Below, piece after piece: positions 28,400-37,743 of a DNA stretch of 64,000 nt; position 1 is the first letter of the stretch, and each line of letters opens with the position of its first letter. Made by a program: the position numbers and the translations under genes. The notes under the pieces were generated by a model that saw nothing but the letters and a program-made list of their open reading frames with translations, did no database searches and had not been told where the DNA came from. The stretch comes from AC-32 sp963755635 (GTDB taxonomy: Bacteria; Actinomycetota; Thermoleophilia; Gaiellales; Gaiellaceae): assembly GCA_963755635.1 (NCBI GenBank), contig CAVWKS010000010.1:310001-374000 (forward strand), read 5' to 3'.

Positions 28400-29310
28400 G
28401 CTCCGAGCTCAGGGCGCCGACCCTGGACGACCTCCCGGCCGTGCTCGAGTTCTTCGACGAGCTCGAGAGCCGCTACGGCGATCTGAACCTCAGCGAGACC
28501 AAGCTGCGCGACGACTTGACGCGCCGCAACGAGAACGTCGAGCAGAACTATCGGATCGCGGTGGAGGTCGACCGGGTCACCGGCTGGGTTGCGCTCTGGT
28601 CGCCCGAGGGGCAGCCGGAACGGATCTTCCACAGTCCCCTGGCCCTCCCACGCGAGAGCGAGCGGTACGCGCCCCTGCTCGACTGGGCCGAGGAGCGGTC
28701 GCGTGAGATCGCGGACGGGAATGCCACCCGCGTACAGGCGACGGCGGAGCACGACGACGAAGAGCTCGCTGGCGAGCTCCGCGTCCGCGGTTACGAGCTC
28801 GTCAGGCACTTCTTCGAGATGGAGATCGCCCTCGCCGCCAAGCCCGCCGAGCCGGCCTGGCCGGACGGTCTCGCTGTGCGCGGCTTCGCGCGCTCCGATG
28901 CCCGAGCTGTCTACGAAGCGGACATGGAGGCGTTCGAGGACCACTGGGACTCCTTCTCCATCGCCTTCGACGAGTGGCGCCGCTACTTCTTTGACAGCTC
29001 CGACTTCGACCCGGAGCTCTGGTTCGTGGTCGAGGACGAGGGCGAGCTAGCCGGGTTCTCACTCTGCTCGAAGCACCCGGAGACGACGACCGGCTACGTC
29101 CGCGTGCTCGGGGTTCGGCGGCCGTGGCGGCGGCGCGGTCTCGGCACGGCGCTCCTGGTCCACTCGTTCCGCGAGCTCGGCGCTCGCGGCTGCGAGCGGG
29201 TACGGCTGATGGTGGACGGCGAGAACCTGACCGGCGCGGTCCAGCTGTACGAGCGGGCCGGCATGCACGTGGCGCGCCGCGCCGAGCGCTACTGGAAGGA
29301 GCTGCGTTGA
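28396..29310 (+). CDS. GNAT acetyltransferase, two-domain (second of a tandem pair)
   Basis: The protein has 304 residues from a GTG. The acetyl-CoA loop is GVRRPWRRRGLGTALLVHSF, and the end is ENLTGAVQLYERAGMHVARR. The first half is again a weak GNAT-like domain. It is a tandem-duplication paralogue of the previous gene. The TGA is overlapped by the TTG start of the arginase-like gene (TTGA). The substrate is unknown. Confidence 0.85.
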   Translation: MSSELRAPTLDDLPAVLEFFDELESRYGDLNLSETKLRDDLTRRNENVEQNYRIAVEVDRVTGWVALWSPEGQPERIFHSPLALPRESERYAPLLDWAEERSREIADGNATRVQATAEHDDEELAGELRVRGYELVRHFFEMEIALAAKPAEPAWPDGLAVRGFARSDARAVYEADMEAFEDHWDSFSIAFDEWRRYFFDSSDFDPELWFVVEDEGELAGFSLCSKHPETTTGYVRVLGVRRPWRRRGLGTALLVHSFRELGARGCERVRLMVDGENLTGAVQLYERAGMHVARRAERYWKELR

Positions 29311-30083
29311 GCCGCCTACGTGCGAAGTGCCCGGACTGCGCGACCTTCACCGCCGTCGCGCTCGGACCAGGCTACGAATGCCACGCCTGCGGACGGGAGT
29401 TCGCCGCTGGGCTCGTGCGGGTGCCACGCGCCTGGGGTGACGGAGGGGAGGCGATCGCCGAGGCAGCGGGCCTGCCGTTGCCGTATCCCGAAACCGCTGT
29501 GATCGAGGAGGACACGCTCGGCGACCAGACGCTGGCACTTGCCGCGGAGCTGCCCGAGCGCCCGCTCATTCTCGGCGGCTGCTGCTGCACGCACGTCGGC
29601 GCGGTCGAAGGGCTCGCCTCCCGCTACGACCGCCTTGCGCTGGTCTGGGTCGACGCGCACGGCGACCTCAACACGCCGGAGAGCTCCCCGACCGGAAATC
29701 TCTGGGGGATGCCGCTGCGGATGATCCTCGACTCGGGAGCTGTCCAGGTCGAGGACGCGCTCCTGATCGGTGCCCGCAACCTCGATCCGCCGGAGCAAGA
29801 GCACATCGAGTCGATCGGCCTGCGAACCGACGCCGCGGAGCTCGAGGACGTGCTCGCGGGCACAGACGGGGTCTACGTCGCCTTCGACGCGGACTCGCTC
29901 GAGCCTCGTGAGATCGCGTCGTTCATGCCCGAGCCGGACGGCCTGACGCTCGACGAGGCGGACGCCCTGCTCCGCCGTGTGGCCGGGGAGGCGTCTGTGC
30001 TCGGGGCCGGCTTCACGGCTCTGCTGCCCGATCCGGCGAACGTCGAGCCTCTCACGCGCCTCAGCCGGGCGCTCGGGCTCTAA
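29307..30083 (+). CDS. Arginase/agmatinase-family protein with an N-terminal zinc ribbon
   Basis: The protein has 258 residues from a TTG overlapping the preceding stop. Residues 8-28 hold two CxxC pairs (CPDC and CHAC), a likely zinc ribbon. The ureohydrolase fold follows. The second metal motif WVDAHGDLNTPE and the SPTGNLWGMPL region are close to arginase, and the third is AFDADSLEP (family FDVDGLDP). The first motif, normally GGDHS, is GGCCCTH (residues 90-96), so the usual His ligand is Cys. It may be an enzyme with altered metal or substrate. It precedes accD by 12 bases. Confidence 0.8.
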   Translation: MSRLRAKCPDCATFTAVALGPGYECHACGREFAAGLVRVPRAWGDGGEAIAEAAGLPLPYPETAVIEEDTLGDQTLALAAELPERPLILGGCCCTHVGAVEGLASRYDRLALVWVDAHGDLNTPESSPTGNLWGMPLRMILDSGAVQVEDALLIGARNLDPPEQEHIESIGLRTDAAELEDVLAGTDGVYVAFDADSLEPREIASFMPEPDGLTLDEADALLRRVAGEASVLGAGFTALLPDPANVEPLTRLSRALGL

Positions 30084-30095
30084 ACTCGGCTAGTC

Positions 30096-30944
30096 GTGTC
30101 CGAGCGGATCGACGTCTCCATCGAGCACAAGCACGCGCCGCAAGAGAACGGCGAGCGTCCGCATCCCAACACGTGCCCGGGCTGCGGGTCGCACTACCGC
30201 GACGACGAGCTCGACGCCAACCTGCGGGTCTGCCCGCAATGCGGTCACCACTTCCCGGTGCACGCGCGCGAGCGGATCCGCCAGCTCGCCGACGCGGACA
30301 GCTTCACCGAGGAGGCGGCAGAGCTTCGCTCCGACGACCCGCTCGACTTCTTCGACCTCCGTCCCTACCCGGAGCGGCTTGCGGAGGCGGAGCTCAAGAC
30401 CGGGCTCGGCGAGGCGATGGTGATCGGCCACGCGGCGATCGAGGAGCTGCCGTGCGAGCTCGCGGTGATGGAGTTCGGCTTCATGGGCGGCTCGATGGGG
30501 AGGGTCGTCGGCGAGAAGTTCGCGCGCGCCTGCGACGGCGCGATCGAGCGCGGCGTCCCGCTCGTCTCGGTGACCGCCTCGGGCGGCGCGCGCATGCAGG
30601 AGGGGATCCTCTCGCTGATGCAGCTGCCGAAGACGGTCTGCGCCGTCGAGGACCTGCACGACTCCGGCGGGACGATGATCAGCGTGATGGCGCACCCGAC
30701 CACCGCCGGCGTGCTCGCCAGCTTCGCCAGCCTCGGCGACGTGCTCCTGGCCGAGCCGGGCGCGCTGCTCTCGTTCACCGGCCCGCGGGTCGTCCAGCAG
30801 ACGACGCGCGAGAAGCTGCCCGAGGACTTCGGCCGAGCCGAGGCCAACTACCGCCACGGGCACGTCGACGAGATCGTGCCCCGACCCGAGCTGCGCGCGA
30901 CCGTCGCGCGTCTCCTGCGGCTCTTCTCAGACAATGGCGCGTGA
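30096..30944 (+). CDS. accD: Acetyl-CoA carboxylase carboxyltransferase beta subunit
   Basis: The protein has 282 residues from a GTG. A four-cysteine zinc ribbon (CPGCGSHY and CPQCGHHF, residues about 27-50) is followed by the crotonase-like carboxyltransferase core with MEFGFMGGSMG, TASGGARMQEG and the C-terminal TGPRVVQQT. With AccA it moves CO2 from biotin to acetyl-CoA. It overlaps accA by 11 bases. Confidence 0.95.
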   Translation: MSERIDVSIEHKHAPQENGERPHPNTCPGCGSHYRDDELDANLRVCPQCGHHFPVHARERIRQLADADSFTEEAAELRSDDPLDFFDLRPYPERLAEAELKTGLGEAMVIGHAAIEELPCELAVMEFGFMGGSMGRVVGEKFARACDGAIERGVPLVSVTASGGARMQEGILSLMQLPKTVCAVEDLHDSGGTMISVMAHPTTAGVLASFASLGDVLLAEPGALLSFTGPRVVQQTTREKLPEDFGRAEANYRHGHVDEIVPRPELRATVARLLRLFSDNGA

Positions 30945-31875
30945 GGCCGAGCTTCGCCTGCGCGAACAGCTGAGCCGGCTGAGGAGCCTGCCGCTTCTCC
31001 GGGGCGCGCGGCTCGAGGGCGAGCTGGAACGGCTGCAGCGACAGCTCGACCGGATCGTCGCGGAGCCGAGCGATGAGGAGATCTGGCGCTCCGTCGAGCT
31101 CGCCCGCAACCCGGACCGCCCCTACACGCTCGATTACGTGGAGCGCCTGCTCGAGGACTGGTTCGAGCTGCACGGCGACCGCGCGCACGGGGACGACGCC
31201 GCGGTCGTCGCCGGGCTCGGCCGCTTCCGTGGGCGCACCATCGTCCTCATCGGGAACCAGAAGGGCCGCGACGTCAAGGAGCGCACCGACCGCAACTTCG
31301 GCATGGCCTATCCAGAGGGCTACGGGAAGGCGATGCGCGCGATGGAGCTCGCCGACAGGCACGGCTTTCCGGTCATCTCGCTCGTGGACATCCCGGGCGC
31401 CTACCCGGGCGTGACCGCCGAGGAGCACGGCCAGGGCGGGGCGATCGCCCGCTCGCAGGCGCTGATGGCGCGGCTGCGCGTTCCGATCGTGACGTGCATC
31501 ATCGGCGAGGGCGGTTCCGGAGGCGCGATCGCCACCGCCCTGGCGGATCGCGTGCTGATGCAGGAGAACGCGATCTACACCGTGATCTCGCCTGAAGGCT
31601 GCGCGGCGATCCTCTGGCGCGACGCGGGCGAGGCGCAGAAGGCGGCCGCGGCGTTCAAGCCCGACGCGGGCCATTGCCTCGAGCTCGGGGTGATCGACTC
31701 GATCGTTCCGGAGCCCGACGGTGGTGCCCACACCAACGCGGACGAGTCTGCGCGGCTGCTGGGTGACGCGCTTGCCGATTCGCTCGAACTCTTCGAGGGA
31801 CTGTCCGGAGACGACCTGCGGCGGCAGCGGCGTGTGCGTTTCCGCACAATCGGTCAGGTCTCGACGACCGCGTGA
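30934..31875 (+). CDS. accA: Acetyl-CoA carboxylase carboxyltransferase alpha subunit
   Basis: The protein has 313 residues. It has the N-terminal helical region (LARNPDRPYTLDYVERLLEDW), then GNQKGRDVKER, SLVDIPGAYPGVTAEEHGQG and IIGEGGSGGAIATALADRV. It is the partner of AccD. The biotin carrier and biotin carboxylase genes are not in the window. It ends 185 bases before ku. Confidence 0.95.
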   Translation: MAREAELRLREQLSRLRSLPLLRGARLEGELERLQRQLDRIVAEPSDEEIWRSVELARNPDRPYTLDYVERLLEDWFELHGDRAHGDDAAVVAGLGRFRGRTIVLIGNQKGRDVKERTDRNFGMAYPEGYGKAMRAMELADRHGFPVISLVDIPGAYPGVTAEEHGQGGAIARSQALMARLRVPIVTCIIGEGGSGGAIATALADRVLMQENAIYTVISPEGCAAILWRDAGEAQKAAAAFKPDAGHCLELGVIDSIVPEPDGGAHTNADESARLLGDALADSLELFEGLSGDDLRRQRRVRFRTIGQVSTTA

Positions 31876-31941
31876 ACCTGCGGTTTAGCGGCCTCTTTCC
31901 ACATCTTCCACAGCCTTATCCCCTGCCCGTACACATGTCGA

Positions 31942-31960
31942 GGCCGGCTTGAAGCCGGCC
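31942..31960. repeat. Short GC palindrome in the accA-ku gap
   Basis: GGCCGGCTT and AAGCCGGCC are separated by one base. No T-run follows in the accA direction, so termination is only possible. A related GCCGGC-AAA-GCCGGC hairpin is at 46227-46241. Confidence 0.4.
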
Positions 31961-32060
31961 CCGACCGTTACCCCCCGTTGGGTGGAGAAGCTTTTAGACC
32001 CCTCATCGTACGACTTAGAAACATGGTTACCGCACGAGGGAGAACGGTAAACACCGACGC

Positions 32061-32861
32061 ATGGCACGCTCGCTCTGGACCGGCACGATCTCGTTCGGGC
32101 TCGTCAGCGTCCCCGTGCGGATGGTCGGCGCGACCGAGTCGAAGGAGCTCCGCTTCCACTTCCTCGACAAGCGCGACCTGGCGCCGATCGGCTACGACAA
32201 GGTGCGCCGCGACACCGGCGAGCACGTCGACAGCGAGGACGTGATCCGCGGCTTCGAGGTCGAGAAGGGTCGCTTCGTGCCGCTCGAGGACGAGGACCTC
32301 GACCGGCTCGACATCGAGCTGACGAAGACGATCGACATCTGCGACTTCGTCGACCTCGACGAGATCGACCCGATCTACTTCCGCAAGGCCTACTACCTGC
32401 TGCCGCAGGAGGGCGGCGAGAAGCCGTACCGGCTGCTCGTGCGCGCGCTCGAGGAGACCGGCAAGGTCGGGATCGCGAAGGTCGTGATCCGCAACAAGCA
32501 GCACCTCGCCGCGCTGCGGCCGTACGAGGGCGTGCTCGTGCTCGAGACGATGTACTACGCCGACGAGGTGCGGCAGCCGGAGAAGGTCGACGGCAAGGTC
32601 CAGCTCCGCAAGCCGGAGGTCGAGATGGCGAAGTCGCTCGTCGAGAACCTGAGCGAGCCGTTCGACCCGGCCAAGTACGACGACACCTACCGCAAGGAGC
32701 TGCTCGACCTGCTTCGCTCGAAGGCCGCCGGCGAGCCGCTGCCGGAGCCGTCCGAGGAGCCGGAGGGCGAGGTCGTCGACCTGATGGCGGCCCTCCGCGA
32801 GTCGGTCGAGCGCACCCAGAAGAAGGGTCGCTCGCGCTCACGCGCTAAAAAGGCGTCGTGA
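32061..32861 (+). CDS. ku: Ku, non-homologous end-joining DNA-end-binding protein
   Basis: The protein has 266 residues. It has the bacterial Ku N-terminus (ARSLWTGTISFGLVSVPVRM), the ring region (LRFHFLDKRDLAPIGYDKVR), and a Lys/Arg/Ser-rich C-terminus (TQKKGRSRSRAKKAS) as found in DNA-binding tails. It binds DNA ends and recruits LigD. The stop overlaps the ligD GTG by 4 bases. Confidence 0.96.
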   Translation: MARSLWTGTISFGLVSVPVRMVGATESKELRFHFLDKRDLAPIGYDKVRRDTGEHVDSEDVIRGFEVEKGRFVPLEDEDLDRLDIELTKTIDICDFVDLDEIDPIYFRKAYYLLPQEGGEKPYRLLVRALEETGKVGIAKVVIRNKQHLAALRPYEGVLVLETMYYADEVRQPEKVDGKVQLRKPEVEMAKSLVENLSEPFDPAKYDDTYRKELLDLLRSKAAGEPLPEPSEEPEGEVVDLMAALRESVERTQKKGRSRSRAKKAS

Positions 32862-35192
32862 GCCTCCGCGAGTACCAGCGCAAACGCGATCCCAAGCAGA
32901 CTCCGGAGCCCTTCAAGGGGAAGCGGAAGTCGAAGCTGCCGATCTTCGTCGTGCAGCGCCACGACGCGCGGCGGCTGCACTACGACTTCCGTCTGGAGCG
33001 CGACGGCGTGCTGCTCAGCTGGGCAGTGCCGAAGGGCGTGCCGCTCGAGCCCGGTCAGCAGCACCTTGCCGTCCATGTCGAGGACCACCCGCTCGACTAC
33101 GCGACCTTCGAGGGCGAGATCCCGAAGGGGAACTACGGCGCCGGCACCGTCGAGATCTGGGACAAGGGCACTTACGAGCTCGTCGAGGAGAAGCGCGACG
33201 GCGGGATGACCGTCCGGCTCCACGGCAAGAAGCTCGACGGCACCTGGGCGCTCGTGCCTGCCCACCTCTCCGGTGACGAGAAGAACTGGCTGATCCTGCG
33301 CAAGCGCGACGACGCGGCAAAGCCTGCTGCCGGGCGGCGGGACTACAAGCCGATGCTCGCGACGCTCGAGCAGGTCGAGCACATGCCGTCGGCCGGCTGG
33401 GAGTTCGAGATCAAGTGGGACGGCTACCGGATCGTCGCGCGGGTCGCAGGCGGCGAGGCGCAGCTGCGCACGCGCAAGGACCAGGACTACACCGAGCGCT
33501 TCTCGAACGTCGCGAAGGAGCTGGCGAAGGCGCTGAAGACGCCGGATGCCGTCGTCGACGGCGAGGTCTGCGCGCTGGACGAGCAGGGGCGGCCGAGCTT
33601 CTCGGCGATGCAGCAGGGCGGCGCGAAGACGCCGATCGTCTACTACGTCTTCGACCTGCTCGAGGTCGAGGGCGAGCCGCTGATCGACCTGCCGCTGACC
33701 GAGCGCCGCAAGCGGTTGCAGAAGCTGCTCGACGGGCGCAACCGCGACCGTCAAGTTCTCCGAGTCGTTCGACGACGGGCCCGCGCTCTACGAGGCTGCG
33801 CAGGAGCGGCAGCTCGAGGGGATCATGGGCAAGCGGGCCGACTCGCGCTACCAGCCGGGCAAGCGCTCACGCGACTGGCTCAAGTTCAAGACGCACGGCG
33901 AGGAGGAGTTCGTGATCGCCGGCTACACGCGCGGCCAGGGACGGCGCGAGGGCTCGTTCGGCTCGCTCGTGCTCGCCCGCTACGGCGCTGACGGGGAGCT
34001 CGAGTACGTCGGCAACGTCGGCACCGGGTTCGACGAGAAGGAGATCGAGCGCCTGCTCGGCAAGCTGAAGCCGCTCGAGCGCAAGGACCCGCCGTTCGCG
34101 CAGGTGCCGAAGATGCCGCGCGTGCGCAAGGGCGACGTCGTCTGGGTCGAGCCGGAGCTCGTCGCGCAGACGAAGTTCGCCGAGTTCACGCACGACGGTC
34201 ACCTGCGCGCGCCGGTCTACCTGGGCCTGCGGGAGGACAAGGACGCGAGCGAGGTGCGCGTCGAGCCGGCGGCGCCGATCCCGAACACGATCACCAAGGG
34301 CAAGCGCGTCCTGCGGCTCTCGAACCTCGACAAGGAGTTCTGGCCCGACGAGGGGATCACGAAGGGCGACCTGCTCGCGTTCTACCGCGACGTCGCGCCG
34401 GTCGTCGTGCCGCACCTGAAGGACCGCCCGTTCACGATGAAGCGCTACCCCGACGGCTGGCAGGGCAAGTTCTTCTTCCAGAAGGACAAGCCCGCCGGGA
34501 TGCCGGACTGGATCCCGACCGCGGAGCTGATGGTCTCCACGCGCGAGACGCCGCGCCGCCGCCGCAAGATCGAGGCGCCGCTCGTGAACGACGAGCTCGC
34601 GCTGCTCTGGATGGTGAACATGGGCTGCATCGACCTGAACACGTGGTACTCGCGGGTCGACAAGCTCGACCGGCCGGACTTCGTCCTGTTCGATCTCGAC
34701 CCGTCGCCCGACGTCGGGTTCGCGGAGACCGTGGAGGTCGCGTTGCTCGTGAAGCAGACGCTGGACACGCTCGGGCTCGAGTCGTTCTGCAAGACGAGCG
34801 GTGCGGACGGGATCCACGTGCTCCTGCCGATCGAGCGGCGCGCTACCTACGACGACACCCGCGAGTTCGCGGAGATCGTCGCGGGGGCTCTCGCTCGCAC
34901 CCACCGCGGGCTCGTCACCACGGAGTGGTCGAAGGCAAAGCGCCGCGGGGTCCTGATCGACGCGAACCAGAACGGCGAGGGCAAGACGATCGCGTCGGTC
35001 TACTCGGTGCGGCCGCACGCGGGAGCGCCGGTCTCGACGCCGCTGCGCTGGGACGAGGTCAACGAGAAGCTCGATCCCGCCGAGTTCACGATGGACGTCG
35101 TGCGGCGGCGCGTCGCCGAGCACGGCGACCTGTTCGAGGGTGTGCTCACAACGAGGCATTCCCTGAGCGCCGCTCTCCGCAAGCTGCAGTAG
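32858..35192 (+). CDS. ligD: Multidomain DNA ligase D, order PE-LIG-POL (one frame break)
   Basis: Domain order is phosphoesterase (FVVQRHDARRLHYDFRLERD, residues about 28-160), ATP-dependent ligase (EIKWDGYRIVAR with the adenylated Lys, VVDGEVCALD, GIMGKRADSRYQPG) and polymerase/primase (LSNLDKEFWPDEGITKGDLL, LFDLDPSPDVGF, TSGADGIHVLLP). One extra base near 33748 breaks the ligase domain between DGRNR and TVKFSESFDDG. This order differs from mycobacterial LigD (POL-PE-LIG) and matches the Pseudomonas type. It seals double-strand breaks with Ku. Confidence 0.93.
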
Positions 35193-35216
35193 CGCCCTCC
35201 GTTGTGGAGAAAACGG

Positions 35217-35299
35217 CACACATTCGGCACGCTTTTCCCTTGACGAAAATCGGGGTCCGACACCGGTTTTCGTCAAGCTCGAGCCGTGCCGATTGTGTG
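35217..35299. repeat. Composite palindromic element
   Basis: Outer arms CACACATTCGGCACG (35217-35231) and CGTGCCGATTGTGTG (35285-35299) match in 14 of 15 positions. Inside them are perfect 10-bp arms TTGACGAAAA (35240-35249) and TTTTCGTCAA (35267-35276), around the core CGGGGTCCGACACCGG shared with 26813-26847. It lies between the convergent ends of ligD and the ABC permease gene. It could be a two-way terminator, a REP-like repeat or a small non-autonomous element. Confidence 0.75.
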
Positions 35300-35314
35300 A
35301 CAGTTCGCTGCGCG

Positions 35315-36167
35315 TCAGAGGTCGCGTCGCGAGAAGGCGACTGCCGCGAGCGTGCCGACGATCAGGAGGTACGCGACCGCCCAGAGGCGGAGCCACGTGC
35401 CGCCCGTGTAGCCGCCTCCGAAGGGGCCGAGCTGGAGCAGGAAGCCGGTCAGGCCGGTCGTGTTCGCGGTGATCTCGCGCAGGCCGTCCTGGTAGAGCGC
35501 CTCGAACGGGATCGCCCAGGCCGCGATCTTGGCGGCGCGCTCGAGCGTGTGCGAGCCGAGCGCGTGCCCGATCGTTCCCAGCAGCCCTGCCACGAGGCCG
35601 GCGCCGAAGATCATGAAGATCGCGATCCCGTTTGCGGTGGAGGTCAGGAAGACGGAGCCGAGCAGCGAGAGCGCCGCGATGATCGCCACGCCGGCCGCGA
35701 GCTCGATTCCCGGGACGACGATGTGGTCGGGCCACCAGTGGCCGGTCAGCCCGGTGATCACCATCGCTGCTGGCGTAGACGGCGCCGACGTACGGCGCGC
35801 AGACGGCGACCGCGCCGAGCCAGCGCGAGACCAGCAGCGTCACGCGCCCGACCGGCCGGACGACGAGCGGCTGGAGCAGGCCGCGCTCCGCGTCGCCGCT
35901 GACGACGCCGAGCGTCAGGAAGACCGCGAGCACCGTCCCGAGAAAGAGCGTCGCGAACATCGCGAGGCCGAAGATGAAGGCGCCCGCGAACGGCCTCGGC
36001 TCGATTCCGGCCGGCGGCGCGATGTGGGCGACGTCTCGGAAGATGTAGTGGTTGGCGAGCCAGTAGAGCACCAGGAACGATGCGGTCAGCAGGAGCACGA
36101 CCGTGAAGACCTTCCGCCGGACCGCCTCGCGGAAGCCGTAGCCCGCGATCGTCAGCACCGAGCTCAC
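35315..36167 (-). CDS. ABC-2 type transporter permease (one frame break)
   Basis: The protein starts at a GTG overlapping the ATPase stop (GTGA). It has about six membrane helices: VVLLLTASFLVLYWLANHY, AFIFGLAMFATLFLGTVLAV, then IELAAGVAIIAALSLLGSVF, GIAIFMIFGAGLVAGLL and LWAVAYLLIVGTLAAVAF. The SGDAERGLLQPLVVRPVGR loop is typical of NosY-like ABC-2 permeases. A single-base frame change near 35768 separates YVGAVYA from AMVITGLTGHW. With the upstream ATPase it forms an exporter of unknown substrate. Confidence 0.85.
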
Positions 36168-37006
36168 GACGACTCCTCGCCGACCGCCTCGAGGTACGTC
36201 TCCTCGAGCGTCGAGGTGAGCACGCGCACGCCGTAGACCTTCCGGCCGGCGGCGGCGAGCTCCGCGACCAGCGCCGGCGTGTCTTCGCGGCCCTTGCCCT
36301 CGAAGAGTCGCGTGCCCTCGTCGGTCTCGATCTCGACTCCACGCGGACGGGCGAGCTCCGCCGGCGAGCCTTCGGTGACGAGACGCCCATGGAGCAGGAT
36401 CGCGACGCGGTCGCAGACGAGCTCGATCTCGCTGAGCAGGTGCGAGTTGAGCAGGACCGACGTGCCGCGGCGGCGGAGCTCCTCGAGCAACGCGCGGACA
36501 GTTCGCCGGCCGACCGGGTCGAGCGCGCTCGTCGGCTCGTCGAGCAGGAGCAGCGGGGGCGAGCCGACGAGCGCCTGCGCGACGCCCAGGCGTTGCTGCA
36601 TGCCCTTGGACATCGCCTCGACGCGCCGGTCGCGCGCCTCGCTGAGCCCGACCAGCTCGAGCAGCTCGCTGCGCTCCGGCGCGCCGCCTCGGGAGCCGCT
36701 CAGCTTCTGGTGCAGCTCGAGCAGCTCGTCGGCCGAGTACCAGCCGGGGAAACGGAAGAGCTCCGCCAGGTAGCCGATCCGCCGCCGGGCCTCCAGCGAG
36801 CCGGCCCGCAGCCCGCAGATCTCCGCGGTGCCGCTCGTCTGGCGGACGAGCCCGCACGCGATCTTGACCAGCGTGGATTTGCCGGCGCCGTTCGGGCCGA
36901 GAAGGCCGACCAGCTCTCCCTCGCCGACCTCGAGGTCGACTCCGGCGAGCGCCTCGACACGGCCGTACCGCTTCGCGAGTCCCGTCACGGCCAGGGCAGA
37001 GCTCAC
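36164..37006 (-). CDS. ABC transporter ATP-binding protein
   Basis: The protein has 280 residues from a GTG. Walker A is LLGPNGAGKSTLVKI, the signature is MSKGMQQRLGVAQAL, Walker B is LLLLDEPTSALDP, and the switch His is in LLNSHLLSEIE. The C-terminal extension is typical of drug or polysaccharide exporters of the CcmA/NatA kind. It is coupled to the permease by GTGA and overlaps the upstream GNAT stop in the same way. Confidence 0.93.
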   Translation of the reverse strand: MSSALAVTGLAKRYGRVEALAGVDLEVGEGELVGLLGPNGAGKSTLVKIACGLVRQTSGTAEICGLRAGSLEARRRIGYLAELFRFPGWYSADELLELHQKLSGSRGGAPERSELLELVGLSEARDRRVEAMSKGMQQRLGVAQALVGSPPLLLLDEPTSALDPVGRRTVRALLEELRRRGTSVLLNSHLLSEIELVCDRVAILLHGRLVTEGSPAELARPRGVEIETDEGTRLFEGKGREDTPALVAELAAAGRKVYGVRVLTSTLEETYLEAVGEESS

Positions 37007-37743
37007 GGTTTCGGCAGCACCAGCTTCACGTAGTACCCGAGCTCGTCGAAGCCGAGCCGCCGGTAGAGCTCCTTGGGCCAGTCCTCGCGGTCGGCGACGA
37101 GGAAGACGAACTCGGCGCCTCGCTCCCGGGCCGCTGCGATCGCAGCGAGCACAACTGCGGTCGCGTAGCCGCGGCCACGGTGCTCGGGCAGCGTGCCGAC
37201 GTCCTCGACCTGCGCCTCGGGGCCGTCCTGGTAGAGATCGGTGTAGCTGACGACCTCGCCGTCGACCTTGACCGAGAAGAACCGTGCCTCCATCAGGCTC
37301 CCGATCACGTGCTTGCCGGCGAAGAGCTCCGCCATCACCTCGGGCCTGCCCCACGGCTGGCCGGCGTTCAGCGTCGCCCGCGCGGGCCGCAGGTCTTCCT
37401 CGGCCACCTCCTCCACGAGCGAGAGGTCGGCCTCGCGTTGCGGCTCGCGCAGCTGGGCCATCACGGTCACCCGGTTGACGCGCCAGCCGCGCTCCTCGAA
37501 GTACGGAACGACGCGCTCGCCGAGCTCGGGGTCGGGGAAGAAGAGCATCCGGCGCTCGAGGCGCTCCGCCTCGGCCTCGATCTCCGCCGGCTCACCGCGC
37601 TCGACCTGCAGGTAGTTCGCGTCGAGCCGGCGAGGCAGCTCGTCGAGGTAGACAGCGGTGCCGACCGAGGACGGGGCGGTCCGGTCGCCGTACGCATCGC
37701 CGCGGGCGAGGAAGTCGTAGGCGCGAGCGAGATCGTCAGCCAT
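37003..37743 (-). CDS. GNAT acetyltransferase
   Basis: The protein has 246 residues. The C-terminal GNAT domain has VEDVGTLPEHRGRGYATAVV (the acetyl-CoA loop) and KELYRRLGFDELGYYVKL. The N-terminal half (about 110 residues) may be a degenerate second GNAT domain. The ATG at 37741-37743 overlaps ndh by 8 bases; the stop overlaps the ABC ATPase start. The substrate is unknown. Confidence 0.82.
   Translation of the reverse strand: MADDLARAYDFLARGDAYGDRTAPSSVGTAVYLDELPRRLDANYLQVERGEPAEIEAEAERLERRMLFFPDPELGERVVPYFEERGWRVNRVTVMAQLREPQREADLSLVEEVAEEDLRPARATLNAGQPWGRPEVMAELFAGKHVIGSLMEARFFSVKVDGEVVSYTDLYQDGPEAQVEDVGTLPEHRGRGYATAVVLAAIAAARERGAEFVFLVADREDWPKELYRRLGFDELGYYVKLVLPKP

Noticed and set aside
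33867..36857. A 996-residue minus-strand frame
   Set aside because: It is Arg/Ala-rich shadow of ligD and of the ABC genes; only its segment within the permease is real. GC-rich DNA gives many such long antisense frames.
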